Shown: in pieces, positions 22,230 to 34,292 of the stretch | Layout: each line of letters starts with the position of its first letter | Numbering within the stretch: the stretch's first letter is position 1 | The notes under the pieces: model-generated | Database searches by the model: none | What the model was told of the DNA's origin: nothing | What the model saw: the letters and a program-made list of their open reading frames with translations, nothing else | Assembly: GCA_028751875.1 (NCBI GenBank) | Contig: CM054167.1 | Span: 23,078,148-23,142,147, forward strand | Length of the DNA stretch: 64,000 nucleotides | Source: Rapana venosa | Taxonomy: Eukaryota; Mollusca; Gastropoda; Neogastropoda; Muricidae | Reading direction: 5' to 3' | Position numbers and translations under genes: made by a program

Positions 22230-23170
22230 TTCCATCTTTGTCCTTTCTTCCTAGTTCGATTTGGGAACTGAACGTCAAGACTGTCGGATGTGACTCTAAA
22301 CCAGTACCCCACCCGTGTGGTTACAGACTTGTGCACGTTAAAACAACCCCACACGACAGTTGAAAATTGGAAAGAGCAAGGGAGGTACCTCCCGACTGTC
22401 CTGACAAAACCCTTGCTTGAGTGTTTGTTCTATCGGAACTTGACTACTGGAATTCTCTTGATATCAAGTATCCACAGTAGACCAGCTAAACTGCAGAAAG
22501 TTCGAAATTCCGCTGACAGTTGTTCTCAGATTAAAAAACAACAACAAAACACACACACCCTCCTGGTCAGCCACTCTCCAAAACACTTCACTGGCTTCCT
22601 GTGTAGGAACGAATAAAATATAAGATTACTAGACTAGGTTTCAACTTTTTCCACATAGGATTTCCCGTACAAAATATCAGATTGCTAGACTAGGTTTCAA
22701 CTTTTTCCACAGAGGATTTCCCGTACAAAATATAAGATTACTAGACTAGGTTTCAACTTTTTTCTACAGAGGATTTTCCCCTTGTCTATATCCACGAACT
22801 TCTACGATCCCTCAGGTAATCTCCGCTCTTCCCTTGACTCTTGTTTACTGTCAGTACTACAAGAGTCGAAACAAATACTTTAGGTGACAGGGCCTTCCCC
22901 TTTGGTGTTCCCCAGGTATGGAACTCTCTTCCCTCATATATCTGCCATATGGAATCTCTCAACCTTAAAAAATAAATAAATAAAGGCACTGAAAAACCTA
23001 TATTTTTCAACTTCCCTCAAATATGGAATCTTCAACATTTAAAAAAAACAAAAAGGCACTGAAAAACCTATATTAATCAACTTCCCTCATATATCTGCCA
23101 TATGAAATCTCTCAACAGTTTTTTTTTAAAGGCACTGAAAAAAACTTCCTTTTTCAATAGGATAATGTTG
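22230..23170 (+). pseudogene. L2/CR1-like LINE reverse transcriptase 3' remnant
   Basis: Broken frames read RPAKLQKVRNSA, then a degenerate LHWLPV-like block (HFTGFLCRNE...), and later GDRAFPF..PQVWNSLPSYI and LKKALK/FNFP-like segments. That is the order at the C-terminus of L2/CR1-type reverse transcriptases. Many stops and indels are present. Two parts are tandemly expanded: 'actagactaggtttcaact' three times (22620-22780), and 'atatctgccatatg...ggcactgaaaaac' about three times (22930-23150). It is a dead fragment. Confidence 0.65.
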
Positions 23171-23324
23171 TCTTCGACCTCTCCATTTCCCTCCACTTTA
23201 CTTTTCTGTCTCTCAACCTATAACTTTTGATACAATTTTCCATATTCAATGAAATTCTGATGACTTCTCTCAGTGTTTTTTCACTGAAATTGTAATTTTA
23301 GCGGCTTATAGTCTCGAATGACTT

Positions 23325-23328
23325 TTAT

Positions 23329-23369
<41 letters not shown>

Positions 23370-23370
23370 A
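23325..23370. repeat. Poly-G tract
   Basis: About 38 consecutive G with few or no interruptions. Confidence 0.95.
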
Positions 23371-23696
23371 AACCTTGCTGAAGCTGACAGTTATAAAAAC
23401 AAAATTAGGGGGATGGTGGTTATTTTGACATATGAAAACAACACTAAACATCCACATTTTGAATCCGACACAAGAATATTTGTAACAAACATTCCTGAAC
23501 TTGATCCTTCTTTGCTCTGTCTCTAAATTATAAAATTGTACACCGTATTTTCTAAGTGCTTTGTTCTTTCTTTTATGCCTACATACATACATTTCATTTA
23601 CAAGGGTACTCAAAAGACCGATTCCTTATATTAAGAAATATTTATGTGTGCATTAGCATTCCATGTGGCTTCTTTTCCACCTGCACAGAGACAGAC

Positions 23697-23699
<3 letters not shown>

Positions 23700-23775
<76 letters not shown>
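23700..23775. repeat. (GA)n microsatellite
   Basis: About 70 bp of GA with one break. 23776-24480 shows no gene; short ORFs there have no recognisable motif. Confidence 0.95.
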
Positions 23776-24479
23776 AGATATGGATGTGTTTCAAAATAAT
23801 CTTGAGGTTGTCTCAGAAATTATTCAGTGCCTGTATATAGTTGCACGCGAGTGCTCGCATGTAAGGTTACGGAGAGGGGTAGGGTGTGTGTGCACTCTTG
23901 CCCCGCCATGTGCACCCATGCAAGGTCAGTCACTTGCAACACTGTTTGGTGAGGAGCCAACTTTCGGTTTTCCGAAAATGACTCCAACCTGTTTGGGGAT
24001 TCTGACAGGTAATTCCTATCCTCTCGTCTTTGTTATACACATCAGTGCATTGAGCTAAGATCGAGCTACAAAAAATCGTCTTAGTATAACTTTTAAAATG
24101 ATAATTTGGGCCACTAGAACCTTTTGTGTTTTCATGAACTGTCAGTTTTTCTCGTACCTAGACGAATTTATGATGGCTGACGTTAGAGAGTTAACGGTAC
24201 ACTTTTAAGAAACATTCGTGTAATCTTTATTTGGTGCTCTTTGTAATGTTCCGACTGCAGGGGCGAATGATCTATGAACTCTGCAGATCTGACAAAGAGG
24301 GTGTTTGTTTGGGCGTTGGAGAACTCGGAGAATACATAATTATTAACGAAGTGATTCTATACGAAGTTAGACCTTCAAGATTGATCCATTTGAGAATCGA
24401 CGAAGTAAAAACAGCATTGTCGGGATCATTCATTATTAAAATAATTATTATTTGCAGCTCGAGAATCAACATCTTAACT

Positions 24480-25890
24480 CACCTTGTCTATCCCGTAGTC
24501 GTTCCATTCAATTCCAGTCCACTATCTGATGTTGTCTTCCCATCGTTCTCTGTCTGCATCTTCATCTCCATCCTTGTAGGCCTACTGTTCCCTGCAGGAC
24601 AGTCTTGGCCAGTCCAGATGTTCGTGTGACTTGTCCCTGCCACTTCAGTTTTGGTTTATTCACTATGTCCCATGATGTTTTCAATTCTGTTCACATCCTT
24701 GTTATGTGATCTATATATATGAGATACCAAGAAGTTTGCTAAAGCATCTCGTCTGCATTGCCTGAGTCCTATCCTTCTTTCATGTCTGCTGTTATGGTCC
24801 AGGTTTCACATGCCTACAAAAATATGAACATGATCAGGGAATAGCCTTCCTGCTGAAGCTGCCCCCAGCCCCACCCAGGAAGGCTTCAAATCCCCAGTCT
24901 GAACCCCCCCCCCCCCCTCTTCAAACTATTTCAGGCAACTCCATACCCCCCCCCCCCCCCTTATAGTCTACAGAACCATCACAATGATTAAGGCATTCGA
25001 GAAGAGAAAGAACGCATCAGTCTGGTCTTGAAGCTGGTGGAGATGTTCTTGTCGTTCCAGAGGATTTTCAGTTTGGTCATTGCAGCTGTGGTCTGGACTA
25101 TCCTGGAGAGAATATCAGGTTTTGATCCTTCATCCATACTACAGCTCCCAGGTGGTCTTGATTCTCTTGCCATCTATGTCAGTGCTGATGCTATTGGCAC
25201 TATTTTCCGTCAACTGTGTTTTCGCTCTGCACTGATCTGTATGCTATATGCCAAAGTGGCTTCATGAAGGTGATTTACCAAACTGACTAGCTCTTGCTCT
25301 TTTCCAGCTAGGCTGTTTATGACCTCGTGTAGTTGATTGTAGAAGTCTCCAATGTCCTCATTATCATAGTCAGTTGATGGGGCATATGCTTGTATGTAAG
25401 TGATGTTAAAAGGTGCTGCCCTCAGACGGATAAATAGAGAGTTGAGTAGAGTTGGCTAGGGACTGGTCGACAATCCCATGATGACATTCACTGTCTTTGT
25501 GGATGAGGAATCCAACTCTGTGTTCATTGGTCTTCACTGCCACTGAAGTAGTTTGTGGCCTTCAGGGGTAGAGGTTTCTCTGAAGTTTTTCCAGCATATC
25601 TTACAGAGCCCAAGGATTCCATCTATATTTTTCCATTTCATGTCAGTTCTTCCACTTTACCTGGTGTTCTCAGCGACCTCATATTTCAGGTGCCAATAGT
25701 AATATTGGTTCTGGCATGCAGTTTTGATCCCTCAGTTACATACTGTTCACCTCCGTTGTGATGGTCAGCAATGGTTCTTGTTCCAGGTGACAACCCAGCT
25801 GGTACGGATTTTGCATTGGTTGACATTTTCATATGGTATCTCTCGGGCAATGTCCCCTGGGAGAGCCCATCCCTCTCCATGCCAGACCAC
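24480..25890 (-). pseudogene. RTE-like non-LTR retrotransposon, internally deleted
   Basis: The minus strand reads, in broken frames, endonuclease-type words (NMRSLRTPGKVEELT, YFSGSEDQ, CPINDYDNEDIGDFYNQLHE). It then jumps to the end of the reverse transcriptase (LVNHLHEATLAYSIQIS, DEGSKPDILSRIVQTTAAMT, LKILWNDKNISTSFKTRLMR, MQTRCFSKLLGIS, TVLQGTV). The polymerase core between them is missing. The sequence beyond 26160 (MKLPKEFNVFETKAS) may be its 5' part, separated by a SINE at 25898-26160. Confidence 0.8.
24905..24962. repeat. Poly-C tracts inside the RTE remnant
   Basis: C runs at about 24906-24917 and 24946-24960 interrupt the element between its terminal and palm-distal segments. Confidence 0.9.
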
Positions 25891-25897
25891 ACCAGTG

Positions 25898-26160
25898 TTT
25901 TAATAATAATAATAATTGTATGGAATTTATATAGCGCTGAATCTTGTAAAGCAACAAATCAAAGCGCTCAGATGATTTTTTAAAAAATTTATGCGTGTGT
26001 ATGCGTTATTTTAAAATTTTGTCATCTGTTCCGACCAGGACACAATGGCCTACTCTTTCGAACAGCGGAACAGGATTTAATGTGTGCGCAAGATGTTCTG
26101 CATGCGTTCGCACACGGGGCCTCGGTTTATAGTTCATCCGAAGGATGATGGTTTTCCTTC
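25898..26160 (-). repeat. SINE-A core + tail 3
   Basis: 'taataataataattgtatgg' and 'agcgctgaatcttgtaaagc' (tail 3, reversed) join the core 'cacaatggcctactctttcg', 'gcgcaagatgttctgcatgc' and 'ggcctcggtttatagttcat'. No head. 26161-26480 has no gene and may be LINE 5' sequence. Confidence 0.75.
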
Positions 26161-26684
26161 CATCTAGGTGACTCGCCTTGGTCTCGAACACATTGAATTC
26201 CTTGGGGAGTTTCATCCGCCTTGGCCTGTAACCTGCATCATGGAAGGCATTCCCCTAGTGGTGCTATGTTAACATCACGGTCACCCCTTCATGTGGTTTG
26301 GCACGCCTGCTGAGGTTCGATCCCAGGGTGTGGCGCTTGGAGCCAGCACGCGAGACATTTAGTTCAAGCTGAAGATCAGTGATGCTCATCCACTCTACCA
26401 GGTAGAGTGGCAGCAGCCAGTCATCATAGGTACTGCCTCAACCACAGCCCCCTACACACAATATACCCAAATTTTTTTAATAAAATAAATTTTAAAAAAG
26501 GCCCAGGAGATGGCCAAGAAGGCAGAGGATTCTCATGTCGGTTTATTTGAAAAAAAAGGTCTAGGTAGAAGGAAGGTGAAGGAGAGAATGGGAGGGGGTG
26601 AGTGGGAGCGATATGTGAAGATTTCCATTCATCATTTTTTTGTAATACATTTTGCTTATAATGACTTTTCCCCCCTCTGTTCCT

Positions 26685-27045
26685 CAGCTAGAGCTCAGAG
26701 GTTCACCAATGGTGAGATTTTCGCGTATGCGACCGCTTTTGCCCACCATGAAGGTAGCTGCATTCTGACTTATGGGACAGTGTCTAAGCAGGCCTACGCC
26801 ACCTGTGTGTATGCATCATTGAAATTTGTCATCCATTCCACCAGCATGCCTACATTTCCAAAGGCAGAATAAACGTGTGCGCAAGATGTTCCGCACGCGT
26901 TTGCAAGCAGGACCTTGGTTTATGGTTAATCCGAAGGACTTTGGGGGAGTGGAGTCAGTACTGATGTTACTCCAGGGGAAAGATCCCCTCTAACTTGTCA
27001 GATCACGAGCACAGCACTCTAACCACTAGGCTGTTCCACCCCAAT
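26685..27045 (-). repeat. SINE-A, tail 2 + core + head 1
   Basis: 'cctcagctagagctcagagg' and 'gcgtatgcgaccgcttttgc' (tail 2), then core words and 'gatgttactccagggg', ending in head 1 'cagcactctaaccactaggc'. A near full-length example of this combination. Confidence 0.8.
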
Positions 27046-27199
27046 TTGTAACGAATGAAAGCTGTGTGATGAAAAGATTATTGCTGTGCAATGAATGTGA
27101 AATCAAGTTTTACTATTGCAGTTTTTGTTGTTTTTTTAAAATATAATTTTACCCATGCAACGCTTTGTGAGTCGAGCGTTATCAATTGTTAAATGAAAA

Positions 27200-27535
27200 G
27201 CACAAAACAAAAGTGTTATCATCACTTTAAACTTTTACTTGTGGGAAAAAACTGTACACAGGTCTGAAACTTCTTTGTCAAACGGCTCAGACAGCAACTA
27301 CTGTCCGTTATACGATGCTCAGCACATCTGACTTTGGCGTGGAAGAGAATTGTTATCTTTTAAGTATGGGGGGGAAAAAAAAGCAGGAGAATGAATGGAC
27401 CAAGGCAGAAAAAAGACAAGAAGGAAAGGAACAAGGCAGAAACAGAGGGATAGTAAAGACGGAATTCCTAGTGCAGAATTTCCAGATGGTGGGGATGCTA
27501 TTTATACTGACAGGCACCCATGGGGGAGAACTGAA
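27200..27535 (+). repeat. SINE-D body fragment
   Basis: 'cagcacatctgactttggcg', 'gcaggagaatgaatggacca', 'gtggggatgctatttatact' match the body of the copy at 28505. The head is missing. Confidence 0.65.
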
Positions 27536-27714
27536 CATAAACCCTATGAATCCTTTCACCCACTGGCACTTCAGTCTGATTTCATTTTCTGTATTCCCCC
27601 TTATCCCTATGGGGGTAGTCACTGGAGCACTGCACTGAAGAGTTGTTCATCGAATTCCTCCGTTTATGTTAGTTGTGAGCCAGATCTTGTTAACCTTTCC
27701 ATTCTGCAGAATAC

Positions 27715-27945
27715 AGCTGTATTCATTTACTTATTCTTTTATATCAAGGATAATGGAATAAGCACTCGGGTGCTTTTTTACCATCTAGTCCCCGTGTGTA
27801 TGCGGTTTTGTAAATTTTGTCACGTTTCCACCGGCACACAATGGCCTACTCTTCCGAAAAGCAGACAGGATTTAACGTGTGCGCAAGATGTTCTGCATGC
27901 GTTCAAACACGGGGCCTCGGTTTATAGTCTCATCCAAATATGAAT
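27715..27945 (-). repeat. SINE-A, tail 1 + core
   Basis: 'tatatcaaggataatggaat', 'tagtccccgtgtgtatgcgg', 'ttccaccggcacacaatggc' and 'acggggcctcggtttatagt'. No head. 27946-28500 shows no gene. Confidence 0.85.
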
Positions 27946-28504
27946 ATGCAATACTATTAAACAAAACAAAAAGTAGGGGAGAGGGAACTAAACTCTTTAT
28001 TACATCAATTTTCTTTGGCTGTTGCCCAGTGTACCATACAACAGTGTTCACATTCCCAAAAATAACAACACACACATTATAAAAAGCGATGTAAAGCAAA
28101 TTTTTGTTGTTTTTTAAAATTTTTATTCTTTCTTTATAACATCCAAAAGGCATTGACAATATTTCAGTTCATTACTTCTTTTTTTTTTTTTTTGTTTTTT
28201 TTGGAACTACTGAAAGTGACTGAAAAGTACAAAGATTCACAATCAAGGGAAATCCTAAATTCATCTTCTAAATTTCAAAGCACTGCTGTTAAGTGGATAC
28301 CACCGATACATACTTCTCTTTGCTTATATAACTCGTTACACAACGAACATACTGTTCCATTTGGGTTTTTTCTCTACAAGAAAGTGACAGTGAAAACACA
28401 AAAAAGAACCACATTCACAAGAACCCCCAAAAATCATCTTCCACACGCTCAAAGTGCTGGTACAAGTGCAAACCACTGATGATGATAGATGACGCTCACA
28501 CATG

Positions 28505-28960
28505 TGGATGGGTGGTCTAGAGGTAATGCACCTGCCTAGAAAGCGAGTAACGTGGGTTTGATCCCCACTTGTGCCAAAACTTCTCACTCCCCCCATCCCC
28601 TAGACCTTGAGTGATGGTCTGGGAGGTGCAAGTGTTTCCGATTTCTTTTTGTTGAACACTTGGATGCGACAGCAACTTATTGTCTGTGAAAATGTGTTGC
28701 ATTGAGCTGCCGTTAAACGCCTGACAAGTCAGGCCCAGCCCATCCCACTTCGGCGTGGGAGAGAAGTGGTATGTTTAAAGTTTTTCTGAAAAAAACCCCA
28801 GGAGAATGGACCAAGTAGGCAAGAAGGTGGTGACGGGAAGAAAAGAAGCAAGGCAGAAATAAAGAGAGGGATAGAAAAGAAGGAATTTCCAGAAGGTGGG
28901 GACGGTCTTCATACTACCAGGCCCCTGGCATCTCCACGAAGACGACTTTTGGATGAGACG
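28505..28960 (+). repeat. SINE-D, long copy
   Basis: The head has 'gggtggtctagaggtaatgc' and a B box 'gggtttgatcccc'. The body has 'cttgagtgatggtctggga', 'ctgacaagtcaggcccagcc', 'cttcggcgtgggagagaagt' and the module 'aggagaatggaccaagtagg ... gaaggtggggacggtc'. At about 455 bp it is long for a SINE. A reverse head copy is at 56330, and body pieces are at 13221, 15985, 27200 and 48800. Confidence 0.7.
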
Positions 28961-29984
28961 TGTCCCTAACAAACTTCTGTAGAAGGAAAGCTACTGTGAC
29001 ACTGACAGGAAAACACACACACACATGCAAACAGAATGGTGTGTTGCACTTGTGGCAATGTGCTCTGGGAGAGCAGCCTCTATTCCGTACAAGAGAAATC
29101 AGCTGTGACTGAGAGTGGCATTCAGTTCAACATGTCTACCAGTATCTGTGTGCAGAAAAATGGGCAACGCTTGTCCCATAAATATCAGCTACGGTACCAG
29201 ATGAACATTTTCTATTCTAGTATGATAATAATAATACACTGCCACAAACGAGCTATCAACCAGAAAAAAACACACCTCCTTTTTAATGAAATTTATATTT
29301 CATGAAGCCTGATTTGAACACATCTACCTCGGCTATGGACCCCCCCCCCACCCCCCCCAACCCTAACATAACATGTAACTCACCTCATCCCCCCCTCCCC
29401 TGACATGCAATAATCACTCTGATAGGATATAAACAACAATTCATATGATGACACTAACACAACATAAGTCTCATGATTCAGTGTGCTGACAGCAATACTG
29501 TCCATATTACATGTATACACACACACACTGACTACCCAAAGCTGGGGGAAGGTGTGAAGAAAGAGGCAGAGCCGTTTTACAGCCGAAACACACAAAGTGG
29601 ATTTACATGGAAAGCTGCTTGGAAAATGCGCCCGCGTGCACAGCACGTAACATGCACACATTTCGCATACAGGCACCGAAGCAGACTCGTAAGTGCTTCG
29701 TAAAACACAGCTACAGTGGACAAAAAATGTTCTGAAAACTGAACTTCCCTCACATGCATGCACACACACCGTGTCCCAAAGGCCTGAAAATATATTCATG
29801 GGAGGAAAAGTCAATAATTCAAACCAAAAGCAACAATTTCAGTCTAAAAGTAACAGCCACGTGAATGAACATCTGCACATCAAAAGTGTCACAAACCTTG
29901 CTTAAAACTTCACACACCTACACACCAACTATGTCACACGAACTGTTTCCCCCAGATTTATCATATCAAGCAAAAAAGGAGGAG

Positions 29985-30230
29985 GGTGGCAGAATGGTTA
30001 AGATGTTCACCTGCTAACAAGTAAACTGCGAAGGCTCTGGGTTCGATTCTCAGCCTCGCCTTTTCTTCTCAGTTTGACGAAAAAATCAAACTGAATGTCA
30101 AAGTCTTTGGAGAGTATAAACTGAGGCTCCGTGCGCAAACACACAGAGAACATCTTGCCCAGACTTTAAAAACTTGTTCCGTCTTTTGGAAGAGGTCATT
30201 TTTTGCCAGTAGGAACAGATGACATTACAA
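29985..30230 (+). repeat. SINE-A with head 2
   Basis: Head 2 ('agggtggcagaatggttaag', B box 'gggttcgattctcagcc') leads to 'aatcaaactgaatgtcaaag' and then the SINE-A core ('gagtataaactgaggctccg'). It shows head 2 joined to the same core that elsewhere follows head 1. 28961-29984 shows no gene. Confidence 0.85.
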
Positions 30231-31012
30231 CAACAAAAAAAGAAGAAAATGCATGCACCAGGTATTTTAACAACTTAGCTGCCAGTTTTCCTCACTCTCA
30301 GCTGCTATCCACTCCATCTCAGCCCAACTGGTGCTCATTACAGCGACAGCTGACCACCACACTAGGAACAAGAAGGGGCCTGCTCATTTTAGCACTGGGC
30401 CCTGGTCCCAGTTATGCTGGATTTGTGCGCTGTGCCAGTGTACTCATGGTCTCACAGCGATTCCCAGAGTAGAATGAGTGAGACAGAGAGCAATGCTGGG
30501 GAACACCCAACATCAGCCTAAGTAGAAGATGGATAATTAATCGATAACCTCCTGGCCTGACACAATGGCAGAGTAGGCTGTGGATGGTAAGATTGCACCA
30601 AGATGATACATTTTTCAAGATGGTCAGAAATGGCCGTCATAAAATAACTACATGAAGGTGAAAATGGCTGAGAAAACTCCAACGGTGTTAGCTGGTTAAT
30701 CAACACCAAAAACAACACCAACCAAAACTCTAAACAAAACCTCGCACACAAACAACAGTCTGCCCCCCCCCCCCCGCCACTCCAATTTTATTGCAATGAC
30801 TGTAATTTATCTGAATAATAGAATGAGAAGGATCTGGTTTTAAAATCACCTTTTACATACTTAACCATACTGACTTGTAATGCAATACCAGCTCAAAACA
30901 TAACCAACCCACAATAAAAAAACCAAACGAAAATCACAAGATTCTGACCCCACCCGAAAAAACAAAAAATGTGGCAAAGACAAAAACATGCGATTGATCT
31001 GCTATATACCAG

Positions 31013-31290
31013 GGGGCAGGATAACGTAGTAGTTATAGCATTGCGCTTGTTATTTGATGGCCTAGGATCAAGCCACCATGGAGGCGCCCGCTGTACGGTA
31101 TTTTACCCTGGAATTCACATCAGTACTGATTCTACTCCCTGCAAAAGTCCTTCGGATGAGACTATACACCGAGGCCCTGTATGCCAACGCACGCAGAACA
31201 TCTTGCGCACTCATTAAAAACTTCAGCTTTTTAGGAAGATTAGTCCATTTCATACTAGTATAATGGGCGACAAAACTGGAAAAGCCCCCA
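31013..31290 (+). repeat. SINE-A with head 1
   Basis: 'ggataacgtagtagttatag', a poor B box 'aggatcaagcc', then 'gtccttcggatgagactata' and 'cgcagaacatcttgcgcact'. 30231-31012 shows no gene; there is a C run at about 30763. Confidence 0.75.
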
Positions 31291-31797
31291 AACCCGCATG
31301 CACACAGTTATCTCTGAAGTTGGAACACGGCTACCTAAACTCAATGAGGTTGTGCTGAAGCTTAAGCTACGGCACTCCTCTCCTTCACTGTGACGTAGAT
31401 TCGGCAGAATTACGAATTTTTAAAAAATACACCAAGTGATGTTAAACTCAAGGAAAAGTACTCTGGCCTGTAGGGCAATCATTTTTCTAAACACAGTTGC
31501 TTTCCTTGACCATAAGCTTGCCTAGTTTGTATCTGTTGGCTAATTTTGTTTGACAAGTCAACAAGTGATATCTTTGGGATTTCAGGCTTTCCAGTGTTAT
31601 GATTCTTAAAAAAATTTTTTTTTTAAGTCGTACAAAAAGTTACATCAGATGGATTCAGCCAACTTCAGGGAATTTTACTTAGGTGAAAAATCATCACATT
31701 GCTTCAAGGGGACTAGTTGATGAACAGTCCAAGCCATGTAAGATACACAGCCCTAATTTTCAAAACTTTTTATTTTTCAGCAATCAGTGACATATTT

Positions 31798-31824
31798 TGA
31801 AAAAAAAAAAAAAAAAAAAAAAAG
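31798..31824 (+). repeat. Poly-A tract
   Basis: About 24 A in a row. Source element not identified. Confidence 0.9.
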
Positions 31825-31919
31825 TCATCTATTGAAAAACTGTGAAACAATCTAATAAAAAGTAGACATTATAAACTTTTCAATGATGTATAATGTGTAT
31901 GTAATTATTATGTTTGTTT

Positions 31920-32150
31920 ATTTATTTATATTTATTTATATCGAGGATAATGGAATAAGCACTTATGTGCCTTTTACATCCAGTCCCCGTGTGTATGCGG
32001 TTTTGTCATCCGTTCCCACCGGCACACAATGGGCTACTCTTACGAAAAGCAAAACAGGATTTAACACGTGCGCAAGATGTTCTGCATGTGTTCGCACACG
32101 GGGCCTGGGGCCTCGGTTTATAGTCTCATCCGAAGGATGTTGGGTAAGTC
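31920..32150 (-). repeat. SINE-A, tail 1 + core
   Basis: 'atatcgaggataatggaata', 'gtccccgtgtgtatgcggtt', 'cggcacacaatgggctactc', with a small duplication 'ggggcctggggcctcgg'. Confidence 0.85.
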
Positions 32151-32297
32151 TGCTGAATTTTTAAAATATAGCCAAAATCACGCGTCATCACAAAATGGCG
32201 AGATCCATTTCACTGCGACTCCATTGAGTTAATGGTTGTTGAAAACCGCTGCATACACAAAATCTCACCATGGTGGACCTCAAAGTTCTTGCAGAGT

Positions 32298-32645
32298 GGG
32301 GGACGGGATAGCCTAGTGGTTAGAACATTGCGCTCACAATCTGACGACCCGAGTTCTATTCCTGTTCAAGGGGATATTTTCCCCTGGAGTTAACATCAGT
32401 ACAGACTCCACCCTCCCCAAAAGTCATTCGGATGAGAGTATAAATTGAGGCCCCGTGTGCAAACGTACACAGAACATCTTCCGCACACGTTAAATCCTGT
32501 TCCGCTTTTCGTAAGAGTAGGCCATTGTGCGCCGGTGGGAACAGATGACAGAATTTACAAAACTGAATACACATAGGGACCGGATGTAAAAAAGCACATA
32601 AGTGCTTATTCCATTATCCTTGATATAAAAGAATACAATAAAACT
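32298..32645 (+). repeat. SINE-A full-length: head 1 + core + tail 1
   Basis: The best complete copy, about 345 bp. Head: 'gggatagcctagtggttaga' and 'gagttctattcctgttc'. Linker: 'ttcccctggagttaacatca'. Core: 'cattcggatgagagtataaa', 'cagaacatcttccgcacacg', 'tccgcttttcgtaagagtag'. Tail 1: 'ttattccattatccttgata' then 'aaaagaatacaataaa'. Tail-2 words lie just upstream at 32245-32290. Confidence 0.9.
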
Positions 32646-33064
32646 TTCTAACAAATCTGCCATATCAGAATATAAAAAAATCAATACGCTTCTGTGTATG
32701 AAGAATCGCGATTCGTTGACGTATTTCATTCATGATGAAAGCAGGCCAACAAGGCACTGTTATTCATCTTTCACCCTCAACACAAACACCCTGATACCGT
32801 GTCGTATACTTTTGTTTCGCAATCATTAATGTCTTCTTTAGAACTGTGATGGATTCATTTGGTTTTCACACACACACACACACACAGTCCCAACTCCCAT
32901 GTATATGGTGGACTGTTGTTGTTTTTTTAATATGCAAGGTTCGTACAAACTTCTCGGTATGAAATTCAAGGACTTTTCAAGGAGCTACTTTTTAAAAAAA
33001 CAAAAAACCCCAACAAAACCCAAACAAACAAGGGAGTGACATGATTTACACAGTTTACATTTAC

Positions 33065-33295
33065 AGTGTGGTTCGATCCCCGCTCGGCTCGGTGTTGTGT
33101 CCTTGGGAAAGACACTTTACTCCTATTTTCCTCACTCCACCCAGGTGTACAAGTGGGTACCAGCTCTGCTGGGGAAGTATCTGGTGACAGACTAGCGTCC
33201 TGTCACAGGGGTGGTGAAAAACCATCAGTTCGCTTAACGCTACAGAAACCGGGATAAGCTCCGGCTCTATGGGCCTTCTGGTTCGAAAGAAGAAC
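33065..33295 (+). repeat. SINE-B, 5'-truncated
   Basis: Starts inside the head at the B box ('ggttcgatccccgctcggct') and keeps the rest of the family sequence to 'gggccttctggttcgaaag'. 32646-33064 shows no gene. Confidence 0.85.
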
Positions 33296-33534
33296 ATTTA
33301 CAGTGTACACATGTTAAGCTCTATCGCTGATTGCCAGCCTAAATAAAACTGTCAACGCAGATATATATATGCATAGCTGTTAACCACGGAACTTGGATGT
33401 GTGTGTGTGTGTGTGGATTCAGGAGAAGACCTTGCTCCCCCTCCTGAAAAAGTAGGGATCAGGAACTGCAGCCCCCTGAAACTAAAGCATTCTTTTTAAT
33501 GGTTAAAGGAACAAACTTTTTCCCCTCCTGACAT

Positions 33535-33700
33535 CATCATCATCATTAACCATTACACCCAGCGGTGTGTAGGGCAGCAACAAAGCGCTTCCACTCCTTC
33601 TGTCTATCCTGGGCCAACCTAGTCACTGATCCCCACGAGTGCTGCATGGCCTTCATCTCACTTTCTACAGTCCTCCTCCTCCACGTTGTCCCTCCTGACA
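33535..33700 (-). pseudogene. RTE-like LINE 3' end
   Basis: The minus strand reads RRRTVESEMKAMQHSWGSVT, then RLAQDRQKWSAFVAAL, then a stop and a (GAT)n tail. This is the typical last segment of RTE-type elements, with a short trinucleotide tail. About 165 bp remain. 33701-34270 shows no convincing gene. Confidence 0.7.
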
Positions 33701-34273
33701 AGACAACGTCATTCGGAAAGAATACGGACTGTACTGCACTGTGAAACGAAATGGCTGTAAATGGAAACCGAAAGTACTATTATCACCTCTGATTTCATGA
33801 AGTACAAAATCAGTTGATAAAACAAGACGAGCATCAATTTTTTTCTTCTCCTTTTTATTTGTTTTACAGCAACTGAAGCGCAAAAACAAAGTGTCAAATC
33901 TGGGCCAGACAGTGTCCACTCTTTGTAGCTGGCTGGCTACAGCATCATATCTGCCCACCACTACAAGCCTGCAGGTCATTACCGTTTATCGCATGCTCAA
34001 CAACAACACTTGTTTCTCTTTGCCGCTACTACTTAGGTACTCTAGTTTCTAAACTTGGCTTGCATCAGTTACACGGTTTCAGCCCTATTTTTTCGTTCTG
34101 AACTCTCGTGGACACAAATTCATCCTACTGGGGTGACTGACGCACAACTTTTGGTAACTTTGCGCAAGATACGTAATTACCTCCCAAGTATACTTTGTCG
34201 TCTGCTACTCTTTGTCGTTTTTGTCCACGCACATGCACACATTTGAACCATTATCTACTCTTCCTATGTGTAT

Positions 34274-34292
34274 GGGGGGGGGGGGGGGGGGC
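34274..34292. repeat. Poly-G tract
   Basis: About 19 G. The surrounding 34293-36110 has further G/C runs (34849, 34927, 35104, 35222), a (GA)n run at 35452, and CA stretches, but no gene. Confidence 0.9.

Noticed and set aside
24231..24629. 132-codon + ORF
   Set aside because: Runs antisense into the RTE remnant and shows no motif; its second half is reverse-complement LINE.
33871..33975. Possible + strand exon after 'ttatttgttttacag' (QLKRKNKVSNLGQT...)
   Set aside because: One acceptor-like site and a short open frame, with no recognisable domain and no partner exon.
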